Shown piece by piece: positions 22,448 through 32,813 of a DNA stretch of 64,000 bases. Location: positions 39,657 to 103,656 of the forward strand of contig SAXG01000106.1 in NCBI GenBank assembly GCA_012932865.1, in the 5' to 3' direction. The position numbers were made by a program, and so were the translations under genes. Within the stretch, counting starts at the first letter, position 1; each line of letters starts with the position of its first letter. Below the pieces are notes generated by a model. That model was not told where the DNA came from. It made no database searches and worked only from the letters and a program-made list of their open reading frames with translations. Source of the stretch: Amylostereum areolatum. Lineage: Eukaryota > Basidiomycota > Agaricomycetes > Russulales > Stereaceae.

Positions 22448-25400
22448 AACGCCCCCCAGTCGCGTCGTCTGGTGGAGGCAAGGGACTTTTGGTATCATCG
22501 TCGAATCGTTTCGCTGTATTATCATCCATGCATACCTGTGAGCAATCGTATCCCCCGTGTTTGTATCTGTCTACTGTCACCAAGAACAGGCAAACACCAT
22601 CGATCACGCTCAAAGTCAAGCTGATCGGACGAGTTACCAAAAGAGAAATCGACGCAGACGCGCTGCTTGATAGCGGCGCAGAAGGAATTATCCTGAACCG
22701 AAGCTTCGTTGAACGCAAGAAGCTTACCACAAGAAAACTAGAAAACCCGTTCCCCGTGCGTAATGTGGACGGCACCGAGAACATCATGGGCTGGGTACGC
22801 GACACAACGACCCAGCGGATCCGGATATACTCGCAAGATTCAAAGGCGTACCATGAGGAAGAAGCTGAGTTCTTCATCACCGACATCGGCGATCATGACA
22901 TGATCCTTGGAACAGACTGGCTCGATGAGCACAATCCCACCATAGACTGGCAACGAGACCGTGTTGACATGCTCCGCTGCCCCCCCTCATGCACTCTGTC
23001 CAAACCTCCTGTGACAAACCTCGCGACCAAGCCACGGAGACCATCATCGGTCCAATCACAGCGTAAGGTTGAAGCAGGTAAAACCCCGAGGACACCTCTC
23101 GTTTTGGACGATCCCTTCCCAGAGCCGACATATGTGTCCTGGACCCCAGTCCCCACTTATGTTATTCCTGCACGCAGAGTCAAAGGTGTTCGCGTCCGCA
23201 CGGTCCATCGCTCCCCTCTACCCGCACAACTCTTCACTGAAGACGACGACGAGCGGCCCATGGTATTCCGAGACTGGGAGATCAATGGACTACGCCACGC
23301 CGGAATCCTCCCTGAAACCGACGGTCCTAATCCAGATGCAGTACCTATCCGCGCGGGCTTTACAAAAGCACAGGAGCTTGCAGAGCATTCAAAAGAGAAC
23401 GCACGCCCGCAAACCTTTGAAGACTTAGTCCCCCCGCCGTACCGCAACTTCGCGCCTGTATTCGACAAAAAAACCTCCGAGCGACTTCCTGACCGACGAC
23501 CATGGGACCATGCTATCGACATGAAAGACGGCTTTGAACCCAAACCGTGCAAAATCTACCCCCTCTCACCTTCCGAGCAGATCGAACTCGACACCTTCCT
23601 CGACGACCACCTGAAGAAGGGCTATATCCGCCCATCGAAGTCACCTCAGGCGAGTCCGTTCTTCTTTGTGAAGAAAAAGGATGGAAAGCTGCGTCCCGTA
23701 CAGGACTATCGAGAACTAAACAAGGGCACTGTCAAGAACGAATACCCCTTGCCACTGATCTCTGAAATTGTCGACCGTCTCAAAGGTGCAAAGATCTTCT
23801 CCAAGATGGATGTCCGCTGGGGCTACAACAATGTCCGCATCAAGGAAGGCGACGAGTGGAAGGCTGCGTTCAAGACGAATCACGGTCTCTTCGAACCTAC
23901 GGTGATGTTTTTCGGGCTTATGAACTCCCCTGCGACATTTCAGGCAATGATGAATGAACTGTTTAAGGATCTCATCGACTCGGGCAAGGTCATCATCTAC
24001 ATGGACGACATCTTGGTGTTCACTCGCACCATGAACGAACACCGTGCCATAGTGCGGCAGGTTCTGCAGCGTTTGCAAGACAACGACCTCTTCCTCAAAC
24101 CGGAGAAATGCGTCTTTGAGCAAGACTCTGTCGAATACCTCGGACTCATCATCTCGCACGACAAGATCACTATGGACCCCGTCAAGGTAGCAGGTATTCA
24201 GGACTGGCCGATACCACGAACGGTCAAAGATGTGCAATCCTTCCTCGGCTTTGGCAACTTCTACCGACGTTTCATCAAGGACTTCTCCAAGGTTGCACGA
24301 CCTCTATTTGACCTGACAAAGAAGGACTGCACATGGGACTGGTCGACGGACTGCCAAACTGCGTTTGACGCACTGAAAGCTGCGTTTACTTCCTCCCCCG
24401 TCTTGGTCATGCCTGACCCAAAGAAGCCTTACCTCGTTGAAGTCGATGCCTTGGACTTTGCTACTGGAGGTATACTCTCGCAGAAAGGCGACGACGGTCA
24501 CTGGCATCCAGTGGCGTATCTGTCCAAGGCCCTATCGGAACCGGAACGGAACTACGACATCTACGACAAGGAGCTACTTGCGATCATCCGTGCGCTCGAA
24601 GCCTGGCGCCACTACCTCGAAGGCGCCCCCGACACCGTCAAAATCTGGACAGATCACAAGAACCTGGAGCACTTCAAGACGGCACAGAAGCTGAGCCGCC
24701 GACAGGCACGTTGGGCTCTATTCCTCACTCGATTTGACTTCTCGCTCGTTCATAAACCAGGAATTTCCCACCGCCCGGATCCAATGTCTCGACGACCCGA
24801 TCACAAGGATGGTGTTGAAAACGACAACAAGGAGCGCGTCTTGCTTGACCCCAAGTACTTCCAAGTACGCGCAACAAGGCCAGGAGCAGTAACCTCCCTC
24901 GGTGATGTCGAACTCCGACGACGTATCCGCGACTGCAAAACCAAGGACATCGAGGTCGTTCAAGCCCTGGACGCCATCTTACGAAACGGACCACGTACAC
25001 TCGTCAAGAACCTTCAAGAGTGGAACTACAAAGAAGGCCTGGTCCTGTTTAGAGGAAAGGTATATGTCCCTGTGGATGACGAGTTGCGACGCGACATTGT
25101 CAAAATGTACCATGAATCGCCCCTGGCTGGACACCCCGGTCGCTTCAAGACTTACGAGCTTGTGAGTCGTGAATATTGGTGGCCTGGCATGTCTGTCTTT
25201 GTCCGCGACTTTGTAGCAGGATGCGCAACCTGCCAGTCGACGAAGACACAGAGCAGCCGACCCCACGTCGACATGATCCCAAACGAAGTACCCGATCGAC
25301 CATTTGGCGTCATCTCTACCGACTTCATTGTCGAGCTCCCTGACTGCGAAGGCTATAATGCCGTCAACGTCGTGGTCGATCGCCTCACCAAGATGGTGGT

Positions 25401-26535
25401 TACCACCCCATGTACAACGAAGATCACCAGCGACGGCACGGCCGACATCCTCTTCGACAAGGTATATCGACACTACGGCTTAGCAGACAAGATCATCTCG
25501 GATTGTGGACCCCAATTTGCTGGACAGGTGATGCGTACACTCAACGAGAAGCTCGGGATCAAGTCCGCTCTCAGCATGGCGTATCACCCCCAGACAGATG
25601 GCCAGACTGAACGCGAAAACCAGAACCTCAAACAGTTCCTGCGAGTATTCTGCAACTACCGACAAGATGACTGGGTGAAGTGGCTGCCCTTCTTCGAGTT
25701 TTCTCACAACTCTCGCACCCATGTAGTTACTAGAAAGGCTCCCTTTGAAGTCCTTTACGGTTTCCTCCCCAAGATGTACCCATCTGTCAACCCGTCCTCA
25801 AAGGTCCCCGCAGTTGAAGAATACCTCCGTCAACTTGAAGAAGTCCGACAGGAGATCAAGGCCAGCCTTGCCCTCGCATCAGACTTGATGAAGCACTACA
25901 ATGGCGACACGGTCAGCGAATCAACGCAGTTTGCCGTCGGAGACAAAGTATGGCTAGAAGGCAAAAACCTGAAGACGACGAGACCGAAAGCTAAGCTTGC
26001 TGCCAAACGATTTGGACCCTTCGAAATCATTGACGTCATCAGCCCAGTCAACTACCGCTTGAAGCTGCCGAAGACGTGGCGAATCCATCCAGTCTTCCAT
26101 GCCTCGCTGCTCACCGCGTACAAGGAGACAGCCGCTCACGGGCCAAATTATGAACAGCCGCCACCAGACCTCATCGACGATGAAGAAGAATACGACGTCG
26201 AAGACATTGTCGACTCTAAACCAACTCGTAACAAGAAAGGTATTCAGTACCTCGTCAAGTGGGCCGGCTATCCCGACTCCGAAAACACCTGGCTCCCGCG
26301 TTCGTCGCTCTCAAAGGTTACCGACATGATTGACGCTTTCCACAAGCGCCATCCAAATGCGCCCCGCCCTGTGCGTTCCCTCGGCATCTCCTTTGACGAT
26401 TTTCTCGCATCCACCCTTGCAGATGACATTGCGCTCCAGGCGAAAGCGCGTCTTAAAGGGGGGGTAATGTCACGGATCGCTCCATTTCTTTCTTCGTTTG
26501 CAGACCTTGTACACGCGACGCATCACGGCACATGA
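22444..26535 (+). CDS. pol: pol of copy B: protease, RT, RNase H, integrase, chromodomain
   Basis: About 1,363 residues counted from the slip site, without a stop. Protease LLDSG (D76); RT with YMDD at 519-522; RNase H (VDALDFATG, D668; YDKELLAI; WTDHKNL); integrase HHCC finger (HESPLAGH...CATCQSTK, about 888-925); integrase core D960 (STDFI), D1020 (SDCGPQF) and E1056 (GQTEREN), the DD35E spacing. The chromodomain (YDVEDI...YLVKWAGYP...NTWLP, about 1246-1300) would direct integration to marked chromatin. The frame crosses the polypurine tract and stops 68 bases inside the 3' LTR. Cys replaces Arg directly after the second catalytic Asp. Confidence 0.95.
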   Translation: MKRPPVASSGGGKGLLVSSSNRFAVLSSMHTCEQSYPPCLYLSTVTKNRQTPSITLKVKLIGRVTKREIDADALLDSGAEGIILNRSFVERKKLTTRKLENPFPVRNVDGTENIMGWVRDTTTQRIRIYSQDSKAYHEEEAEFFITDIGDHDMILGTDWLDEHNPTIDWQRDRVDMLRCPPSCTLSKPPVTNLATKPRRPSSVQSQRKVEAGKTPRTPLVLDDPFPEPTYVSWTPVPTYVIPARRVKGVRVRTVHRSPLPAQLFTEDDDERPMVFRDWEINGLRHAGILPETDGPNPDAVPIRAGFTKAQELAEHSKENARPQTFEDLVPPPYRNFAPVFDKKTSERLPDRRPWDHAIDMKDGFEPKPCKIYPLSPSEQIELDTFLDDHLKKGYIRPSKSPQASPFFFVKKKDGKLRPVQDYRELNKGTVKNEYPLPLISEIVDRLKGAKIFSKMDVRWGYNNVRIKEGDEWKAAFKTNHGLFEPTVMFFGLMNSPATFQAMMNELFKDLIDSGKVIIYMDDILVFTRTMNEHRAIVRQVLQRLQDNDLFLKPEKCVFEQDSVEYLGLIISHDKITMDPVKVAGIQDWPIPRTVKDVQSFLGFGNFYRRFIKDFSKVARPLFDLTKKDCTWDWSTDCQTAFDALKAAFTSSPVLVMPDPKKPYLVEVDALDFATGGILSQKGDDGHWHPVAYLSKALSEPERNYDIYDKELLAIIRALEAWRHYLEGAPDTVKIWTDHKNLEHFKTAQKLSRRQARWALFLTRFDFSLVHKPGISHRPDPMSRRPDHKDGVENDNKERVLLDPKYFQVRATRPGAVTSLGDVELRRRIRDCKTKDIEVVQALDAILRNGPRTLVKNLQEWNYKEGLVLFRGKVYVPVDDELRRDIVKMYHESPLAGHPGRFKTYELVSREYWWPGMSVFVRDFVAGCATCQSTKTQSSRPHVDMIPNEVPDRPFGVISTDFIVELPDCEGYNAVNVVVDRLTKMVVTTPCTTKITSDGTADILFDKVYRHYGLADKIISDCGPQFAGQVMRTLNEKLGIKSALSMAYHPQTDGQTERENQNLKQFLRVFCNYRQDDWVKWLPFFEFSHNSRTHVVTRKAPFEVLYGFLPKMYPSVNPSSKVPAVEEYLRQLEEVRQEIKASLALASDLMKHYNGDTVSESTQFAVGDKVWLEGKNLKTTRPKAKLAAKRFGPFEIIDVISPVNYRLKLPKTWRIHPVFHASLLTAYKETAAHGPNYEQPPPDLIDDEEEYDVEDIVDSKPTRNKKGIQYLVKWAGYPDSENTWLPRSSLSKVTDMIDAFHKRHPNAPRPVRSLGISFDDFLASTLADDIALQAKARLKGGVMSRIAPFLSSFADLVHATHHGT
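26455..26467 (+). promoter_or_regulatory. Polypurine tract of copy B
   Basis: AAAGGGGGGGTAA immediately before the 3' LTR, the plus-strand primer site of reverse transcription. It is also translated as part of pol. Confidence 0.85.
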
Positions 26536-26887
26536 CTTTCCTTCGCATCACATGCTCCAACGACGTCATTGCCCGGACTTCCGAATGGCGTTCCGTATCC
26601 TTATCTATGACATCATTGCTCCGGACCTCTGTCCTCCTCCCCATGACTCCTTTCTTATTGTTCCCCCCGCTCGCACCACTATCGCATCGCATCGCACCAT
26701 CGTTCCCACTTGTATATAAGGACAGTATCCCTTTTCCCTTTTCCTCAGACTGTCCATCTCGTCATACGGTACTGTAGTGCACGTTGCACTACCCTAGACC
26801 CCGGCACTCTCGAATCTATTCTCTTCTCGCTCCTCCCATCGTCGCGACTTAGGCGGTTCATCGGTCTCATAAACTGCGTTTCTGACA
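26468..26887 (+). repeat. 3' LTR of copy B
   Basis: 420 bp, TGTCA...TGACA, diverged at scattered positions from the 5' LTR; encodes the last residues of pol. Confidence 0.96.
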
Positions 26888-29744
26888 GTCGTTGTCAGCC
26901 TCGCCGAAGCACTCGATCTCGGGGAGAGACGTGAGGAGGAACAGATCGTCGTCGGCAGGGGGGCGAAGGTAGGTCATGGCCTCGGCTTGGAAATTGTCGA
27001 CTTCCTTGAGGATGCGCTGACGCTTGCGGCCGAGCTCGCGACTCTCTTTGGCGTTCTGGGGCATTGCCCTGATCTCGACCTGGAGCTTGATCCTGAGGCG
27101 TGCGGCGAGTCAGTCACCGATCGATGTTTGCCGGGCACTCGCAGTGCACTCGCCGGCGGACGATAGGGGTACTCACATGCTGCTCTGGATAGATATCCCC
27201 TTTGCCATCCATGTCCATCTCCCCAGGATGCCCTGGCCCTCGCGCTCCTCCTGCATTGTCAGTGTCTCTACCTGACTGACCGTGCGGCCTTTTTGTTGTG
27301 CGACTTCAAATATCAGCATCCTCTCGGGCTCGGTGTCCCTCAGGGCTTGGGCTTCCACAGCCTCCTTGAGCCACTCTTCTTGCCGCCATAAGGCGACCGT
27401 CTCTGATATTTTCAGGAGGGTGGTGGTACGCGCCTTGAGGTCGGCGAGCGTCTTGCACCATTTCCTGCAGAGGGTGTCGCCTTCGGCAAGTGAGCCGGCA
27501 AGCGATGCCATGGCGGGGAAGGGCTTACCCATTCCGACCATCTTCTTCCAGTTGGAGTCGTTCATGTGGCCGTCGATGGTCTCGGCCCTAGAGCCCAAGG
27601 TCATGCCGCGGGTGCTGGTGCCGATCAAGTTCATGAAAGACCACAGGGTCTCGAGGATCTCGCCATCGACGAGGCCGATGCCGGGGATAAACATCGGCGA
27701 GAACTTCGCTGTGCAGTCGTTGACATGGCCAAAGACGTGCCATATTCCTATACCTTTGAGGAACTCCTTGAAGACTGGCATCTCTAGGAAGTCGCTGGCC
27801 TCGAATCTGTCCTTGAGATAAACACCATACTGACACATGATGTCGTACATGAGCAGGACCCGCTGGATGCCGTCCATGTTGTGGTGCAGGGCATTGTGGA
27901 CGATGTAGTCGATGTTCTTTTGCCTGAGCTCGGTGAGTAATCTCACCGAGCGCAGAGTGCACGGCACTTACTTTTCTCCCTTCTGCAGGTCGGCGATGCA
28001 CTTGGGTACCATGCAGCCATGCTGGGCGCAGCAGCAGGCGACCATGCCGGTGACGTCGAGGTTTTGCCGGTCAAGGTTGCCTTTGTTGCGTGCCCGGTGG
28101 TCATGGCATTCCGGCAGGTCCGCCTTTCCGCGAGAAGGGTGAGCGGTCGCTGAGTGGGACTATGGGTGCCTTACCTCGTCGATATCGACGGCGATATCCA
28201 GGGCCTCCCTGTAGGGGCCGGGGTCGACCATGAAGCCCGACCCGGGGAGAATGGGATGGTCGCCGGCGGCGCTTCTACTCGCGAGGTGCTGCAGGTGAAA
28301 GTTCCCGTCCAAAGCGAAGCACCTTGTATATTTCCAGCTGGATCGGCAAGTCGGAGCGGCAAGAGATGGGGAGAGGGGTGCTACTCACTACTCTTCGTCG
28401 TCTTCCCAGTCCTCTGGGAGGTTGAACCCGACCTGCGGGCAGGCCACACAGAACCACGCATGCTCACCGGGGGTCGGCATTTCCCAATGGTCTTTGTGCG
28501 CCCCGCCAAATTTGATGACATTCTGGATTATTCGCCACTGTTGTGACACACGCAGGAGCTCCTTGTACCTGGACTGCTCGGCGAGAGGTCGTTACGCCCG
28601 GATACACTTGGCGAAGCCTGAGACTCACCTTGACCGTCGCCGGGAAAGCCATGTTGGTTGCCCGCTGAAGCCGTCTCATGATGGAGTTAGAGTTGCTCCT
28701 ACATTCGAGATTCTCGAGCATTGCATCGTTGAGGAAGTTGAAGGTAAAGGCGGTGCGGGGCAAGGATTGAGTTGCCGGATACATCCGCATGTCGAGCAGC
28801 TGCTCGGCAATGAGGCTCGCGCTGTGACACTGACATGGCCTGACGCTGATTTGATGGATGCCCGTTCTGTCGACCAGGACAAAAATCTGGTTTCCGTACC
28901 TGTCTCGCTGAGGAATGCTGTCCTCCCCGGAGTACAGGTACGCCGGCTCGGCGTCGGCGCCATCACCGTCCCAATTGTCGTCTTCCTCGTCGACCTCTTC
29001 CACCGTCTCCAGCGTGGTGTACGCGCCCTCTGGAAGCGCAATGTCAGGGCCATGGGGGACGGCCAAGGCTGACCGTCTGGTTGGAGCGGGGAGAGCATCC
29101 CATCCAGTACACGTGGGCGGCTGTCACGCCAAGTCTCATCGGGGATTTCGACTGGCGGCGCAGAGCCTCGCCGAGGACGCTTCGGGGTCCGCTCCGCATC
29201 TGCCGCTTCTGTTTCCTTCCTCATCCCGTCCAGTGCGGGATGACTGTTCCCTGGACCGTCCTCACCGGCCGGTGCCTCGGTGTCCGGCGAGGTGAACTGG
29301 GGAATATTGGTAAAGGTTGATGGTCTGGCATGAATCTCGCCGAGGGGCTGTTCCGTCACCTGTTCGGTGAGTGAGGACGTAGACGGCTCGCCGATAAGGG
29401 GAGAGCCGACTCCCCCGGTTCCAATCCAAGATGGTCCTGGACCTACCCTGACTCCCATGTAGGTGCCCAGGTGTCTCTGCCCTGCCCTATCGGCAGTGGT
29501 CGCTGGCTTGCGCAGGGTGCCGACCATGACCGGCCAGTCCAGGTTGGGTGTCCGATTGACTGTTACACTTTGGCGACGTTTCCGGCGAACCCCCGCGATG
29601 ACCTCCGCTGGCAGGGCTCTGCCCTTGCCTTTGTCAAGAGCAGTGGGAGGGTCTTCGCCGACGCCACCTGGCCGGGGATCCTGGATCTCGGCGAGATTGA
29701 TGTTTGCCTCAAGGTCTGGTGTAAGGAATTCCGCAGGTGCCTCA

Positions 29745-29785
<41 letters not shown>

Positions 29786-29792
29786 CGTACTT
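29745..29792. repeat. (GCTGTT)n hexamer microsatellite inside KDZ exon 2
   Basis: About eight GCTGTT-type units encode a Thr-Ala repeat in the KDZ protein on the minus strand. It lies in the linker between the CxC2 cluster and the catalytic part. Confidence 0.9.
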
Positions 29793-30466
29793 CCTCTCCG
29801 GATCGGCGAGGGGTTAAATGCATTGGCAGTGCAGCTCGGACACGCATCGCCGTGATGTCTGAGGCTAATATAGACCCCTGCATCTCAAAGCCACGAGTCC
29901 TCCCAGAAGCCTGTCTTGCTCCACCGCTGCACTCGGTGAAACGGAAGTCGCCGGTGCTCGTCGGCGAAGCAGGGCTCGCACAGGTCTCGCCCCCAGAGAC
30001 AGTCCTTGCATCGCCATTCTGCACCGACATTCGCGCATCTTGCATACCGGCGACCCCCGATAGGAGCCTCGAGCTCCAGAATACGGCAGGAGTAGTCATA
30101 GATATGAGGGGTCCAGGCATCCATGACCTGACCGGTGGTCTAGGGTCTGTATTAGTACGATGCAAACACTCTTGGCGAGCTGCACACCTTCCCTACTCTC
30201 CTCGGCGGAAGGGCGTCTGGGGTGTGGTCGAAGTCGAGATCCGGATTGTAATCCAGGTTCATTGGGGGACTCGGTGGCCTATCATCGAGCACAGGGGGGG
30301 CAAGACCCACCGGCGTGGGTAGCCTGACGGTGGGGACGACTTTTGGAATGGGATCAGATGGCCCTTCGCCGATATGTGTCTTGTACGTAGTGCGATACCG
30401 TCCGTTCTTTCCCCGTCTTGCTACCCGTTTGCCTTGAGCATATCTGTGGTTTTTTTCCTTGACCAT

Positions 30467-30782
30467 GTTGTGCGAACTTTCTAGCGGGATGAGGGAAGAG
30501 GAGGGAGGCAGTGAAAAGATGCAGGGCAGGATAATGGGGGGGTGTTGAATACATACAATTATTGAGATTGGTAAGCAAAATGTATACTATATATGGTAGT
30601 AGCATGATGCTACGTAATGTATGGTTACATTATAGAAGTCACTGCTCGCCGCCCTCGCTGCTCGCCGTACTCCTCGCTCGCCGCAATCACCGCTCACCAT
30701 ACCAGGAATGGTAGCCTTCAGGCAGCAGCTGGGATAAACTGCTCCACCCGGGGAACACCACGCCGAGTCGGCGAAGTACGTT
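30467..30782. promoter_or_regulatory. Spacer between the TET/JBP gene and the KDZ gene
   Basis: 316 bp separate the two same-strand genes and should contain the KDZ promoter. It has an AT-rich part with TATACTATATA (30580s) and a cluster of GCTCGCCG-type motifs at 30640-30700. Confidence 0.45.
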
Positions 30783-32043
30783 TCACTGCATGTACCCCGC
30801 GATGCAAACCCTATTCTTCACGGTCGCTGAGACCATATGGAGCGTCGAGGACCCACAGAAAAGTGCCATACTACCAGAGAGGTACTAGAATACCACGCCG
30901 AATGTGGGCAGGCCAAGGGTGGTGTCGGCGTCCCCACCAAAGGTGGCGAGGCAGTCGAACCACGGGAAGTGGCTGCTCTGGGTGTCGCGGTGAGCCGGGG
31001 TCTCCCTATTCGTGATCACGGAGATGACCAGCGTGATAAACGAGAACTGGGCCGCGAGAACCTCGTGCCCGGGGCACTCACCGAGTTTCAGTAGGACCTG
31101 CCGCCCCGCCTCAAACATGTCGGGGTGAGCAACGGTGAGTACGGCACTGATGATTGTGCCGTTCTCAGACATTGTCCCGATGAACTCCTGGCAGCACGGC
31201 ATGTGTAAGTGCTTCGAGATGTGCAAATGCTCGTGGGCCTTCTGCGGGACTCCAACACAGTCGCCGATGAGTTCGCCGGCGAACAGCACGGCAAGATGCC
31301 ACTCACCTCATGAGCCTGGGCAAACCAGCCCGGGGAGAGCTCCACTTGTCCAGCGCTGACCCTATCGTCCAGGGAAGGCTCGTTGTACCATACGCCGTCC
31401 GACCGCCATTTGTCGCTGCAAATGAAGGTGGTGTGAATCGGCGGAGCCTGCAGTGCGGCGTCCATGATCCCGACCTGGTCTATCACCTCTTCCTGCAGGC
31501 CGGGGAGTGTTCAGGTCAGCGAGGTGAGCTTACTGGTGAGAAATGTGGCCGGTGGCGACCCCAGAGGACTTACCTGCAGCTCGGGGGACAGTATCTGGGG
31601 TAGATACCAAGTCAGGAGCCTGTCAATGGGGTCGATGATGACGGCGGGGTCGCAGACGGCGAGAGGCGGGTCGAGGGGCGGAAACTGAAGCTTCATGTCC
31701 GCCTCCTTGACCAGCACCCCGCCATCTTGCCCTCCATGAAGCAGGTCGTTGTGGTGCTCCATGACCCAGGGGATCCGGACTGAGCGGGCAGGTTTCAGCA
31801 GGGCTTGGTGTGGTTTCCTCTGGACTCACTCGGATTCAGGATGGCGAGCGACATCACCACGGCCATTCTCCTAATCTCGGCGACCGAACGTGGCGATAGG
31901 AGCGGCGAAGGAGGCAGAACCGGGGGCGGCGGCGAGCCCAGACGAGCTGCAAGCTCGAGATTGTAGCAGTCGTGCATGAGCGCCGCCACCGCATCTATGA
32001 GATCCAGCGCCCGCTCAGAATTGAAGGGGTTTCCTGATGCCAT
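30783..32043 (-). pseudogene. TET/JBP-type 2OG-Fe(II) dioxygenase with an amber stop in the catalytic core
   Basis: Exons 32043-31830, 31779-31574, 31492-31307 and 31241-30783 join in frame to 354 residues. The last exon shows the double-stranded beta-helix core: PAHRDTQ with iron ligands H286 and D288, then WFDCLATFGG and LGLPTFGVVF. Codon 321 is TAG (30885-30887, from CAG), after which the same frame continues with ALFCGSSTLHMV (third iron ligand H337) and VKNRVCIAGYM (2-oxoglutarate-binding R346) to a TGA at 30783. Fungal TET/JBP enzymes oxidise 5-methylcytosine and are often carried with KDZ transposons, which supports the call together with its position just upstream of the KDZ gene. As it stands the product would lack the last iron ligand. 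Confidence 0.85.
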
Positions 32044-32813
32044 GGGTGACCGGCTAGTGAGAGAAATAGAGTGAGTGGGGAAAGGTGGACGGGGTGAAGA
32101 GTAACAAGAGAAGCAAGTGAATGGGAGCATTTGCCGCCCATGTTCGTTGTCGTTTGTGCGTGTTGAGCCCTGTAGCCGAGATCAACCCATAAATGCACCA
32201 GTATAGCGGACAGCACAGGCTGCAGGAAATTGAGACAATTTGAGCGCAGCAGAGGCCATGTATGAAGCTGGAGGGGGACGAAACAGTGAGTCGAGTGTAG
32301 TGTTGCAATGCAATCCGTGTTCTGCTTGATGCGTCTGCAGGATCATCCTTTCCACTCCATCTAATCCACATACCTCACCCTCCCCAGCATCTCTTCCTTC
32401 TATCCAGTTGGGGAAACAATAGCATCTCATTTTGGCAATGCCGCCCACCTTCCTGGTGTTGATCGGTGTTCACCGGCGAGTGTAACACACCTTTTTTGTG
32501 CCCCTTGCCGACTGTCATCGCATGCGAAAGGGTAAATTCCATGAAACGACGAGGAAATTTCTCTCGCCGTTGACTCCTGCCTTCCAATCTTGGGGATCAC
32601 AATGCTGTAATGTGCCCCCTGACATTGCCATTGTCCGATCCTTGGTCGGCATCCTTGATCATGTTGTAGGTTGGGGAAAAGGGTGAAAGATGAGTTGAGG
32701 TACCACATGCGCGAACCAGATTTGCATTGCGTTTAGCACTCCGGTCATCCCCGTTGACATGGTAATTCTCTCTCCTTACCTCCATCCCCCCATACCTCCC
32801 ATATCCTCCCTCC
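32044..32813. promoter_or_regulatory. Divergent intergenic region between the TET/JBP gene and g5
   Basis: 770 bp between two divergent starts. No coding exon is supported. AT-rich patches and pyrimidine-rich sequence before the g5 ATG suggest promoters for both genes. TCGCCGA-type motifs are sparser here than inside the genes. Confidence 0.4.

Larger units (their letters stand above)
19793..26887 (+). mobile_element. Ty3/gypsy chromovirus, family 1 copy B (full length)
   Basis: 7,095-bp element with two 420-bp LTRs (19793-20212 and 26468-26887), both TGTCA...TGACA, and a 5-bp target duplication. gag and pol are open. The two LTRs differ at roughly 20-25 positions by eye, so the insertion is not recent even though pol has no stop. 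The integrase motif reads SDCGPQF where copy A has SDRGPQF, which may impair it. It is inserted antisense to the KDZ gene in an exon. Confidence 0.97.
19788..26892. other. Target-site duplication GTCGT of copy B
   Basis: GTCGT occurs at 19788-19792 and 26888-26892, immediately flanking the LTR ends. With one copy and the element removed, the KDZ frame reads through ECFGEADND into WQDITPLLRG without a break. Confidence 0.95.
18727..30466 (-). pseudogene. KDZ transposase with CxC2 cysteine cluster, interrupted by Ty3 copy B
   Basis: Nine exons (30466-30188, 30127-29074, 29029-28629, 28573-28389, 28337-28175, 28123-27972, 27923-27177, 27092-19060 with the insertion, 19006-18727) join to about 1,397 codons. 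The N-terminus has basic stretches and a CxC2-type cluster (WRCKDC..GRDLCEPCFADEH). The KDZ catalytic part shows ALDGNF (D650), LDVTGMVACCCAQHG, GEKQKNIDY, YDIMCQ (D772), WHVFGHVNDC and GLVDGE (831-833), then TRGM and DGHMND. These are hallmarks of the Kyakuja-Dileera-Zisupton family of fungal DNA transposons. Defects: TGA at 29885-29887 (codon 174, inside the CxC2 region, from CGA) and the 7-kb insertion after codon 1062. The donor of intron 2 is GTCAGC. The TET/JBP gene lies directly upstream on the same strand. Confidence 0.9.

Noticed and set aside
29745..29792. CRISPR-like repeat array
   Set aside because: It is a short hexamer microsatellite within a fungal coding exon; there are no spacers and no cas genes.
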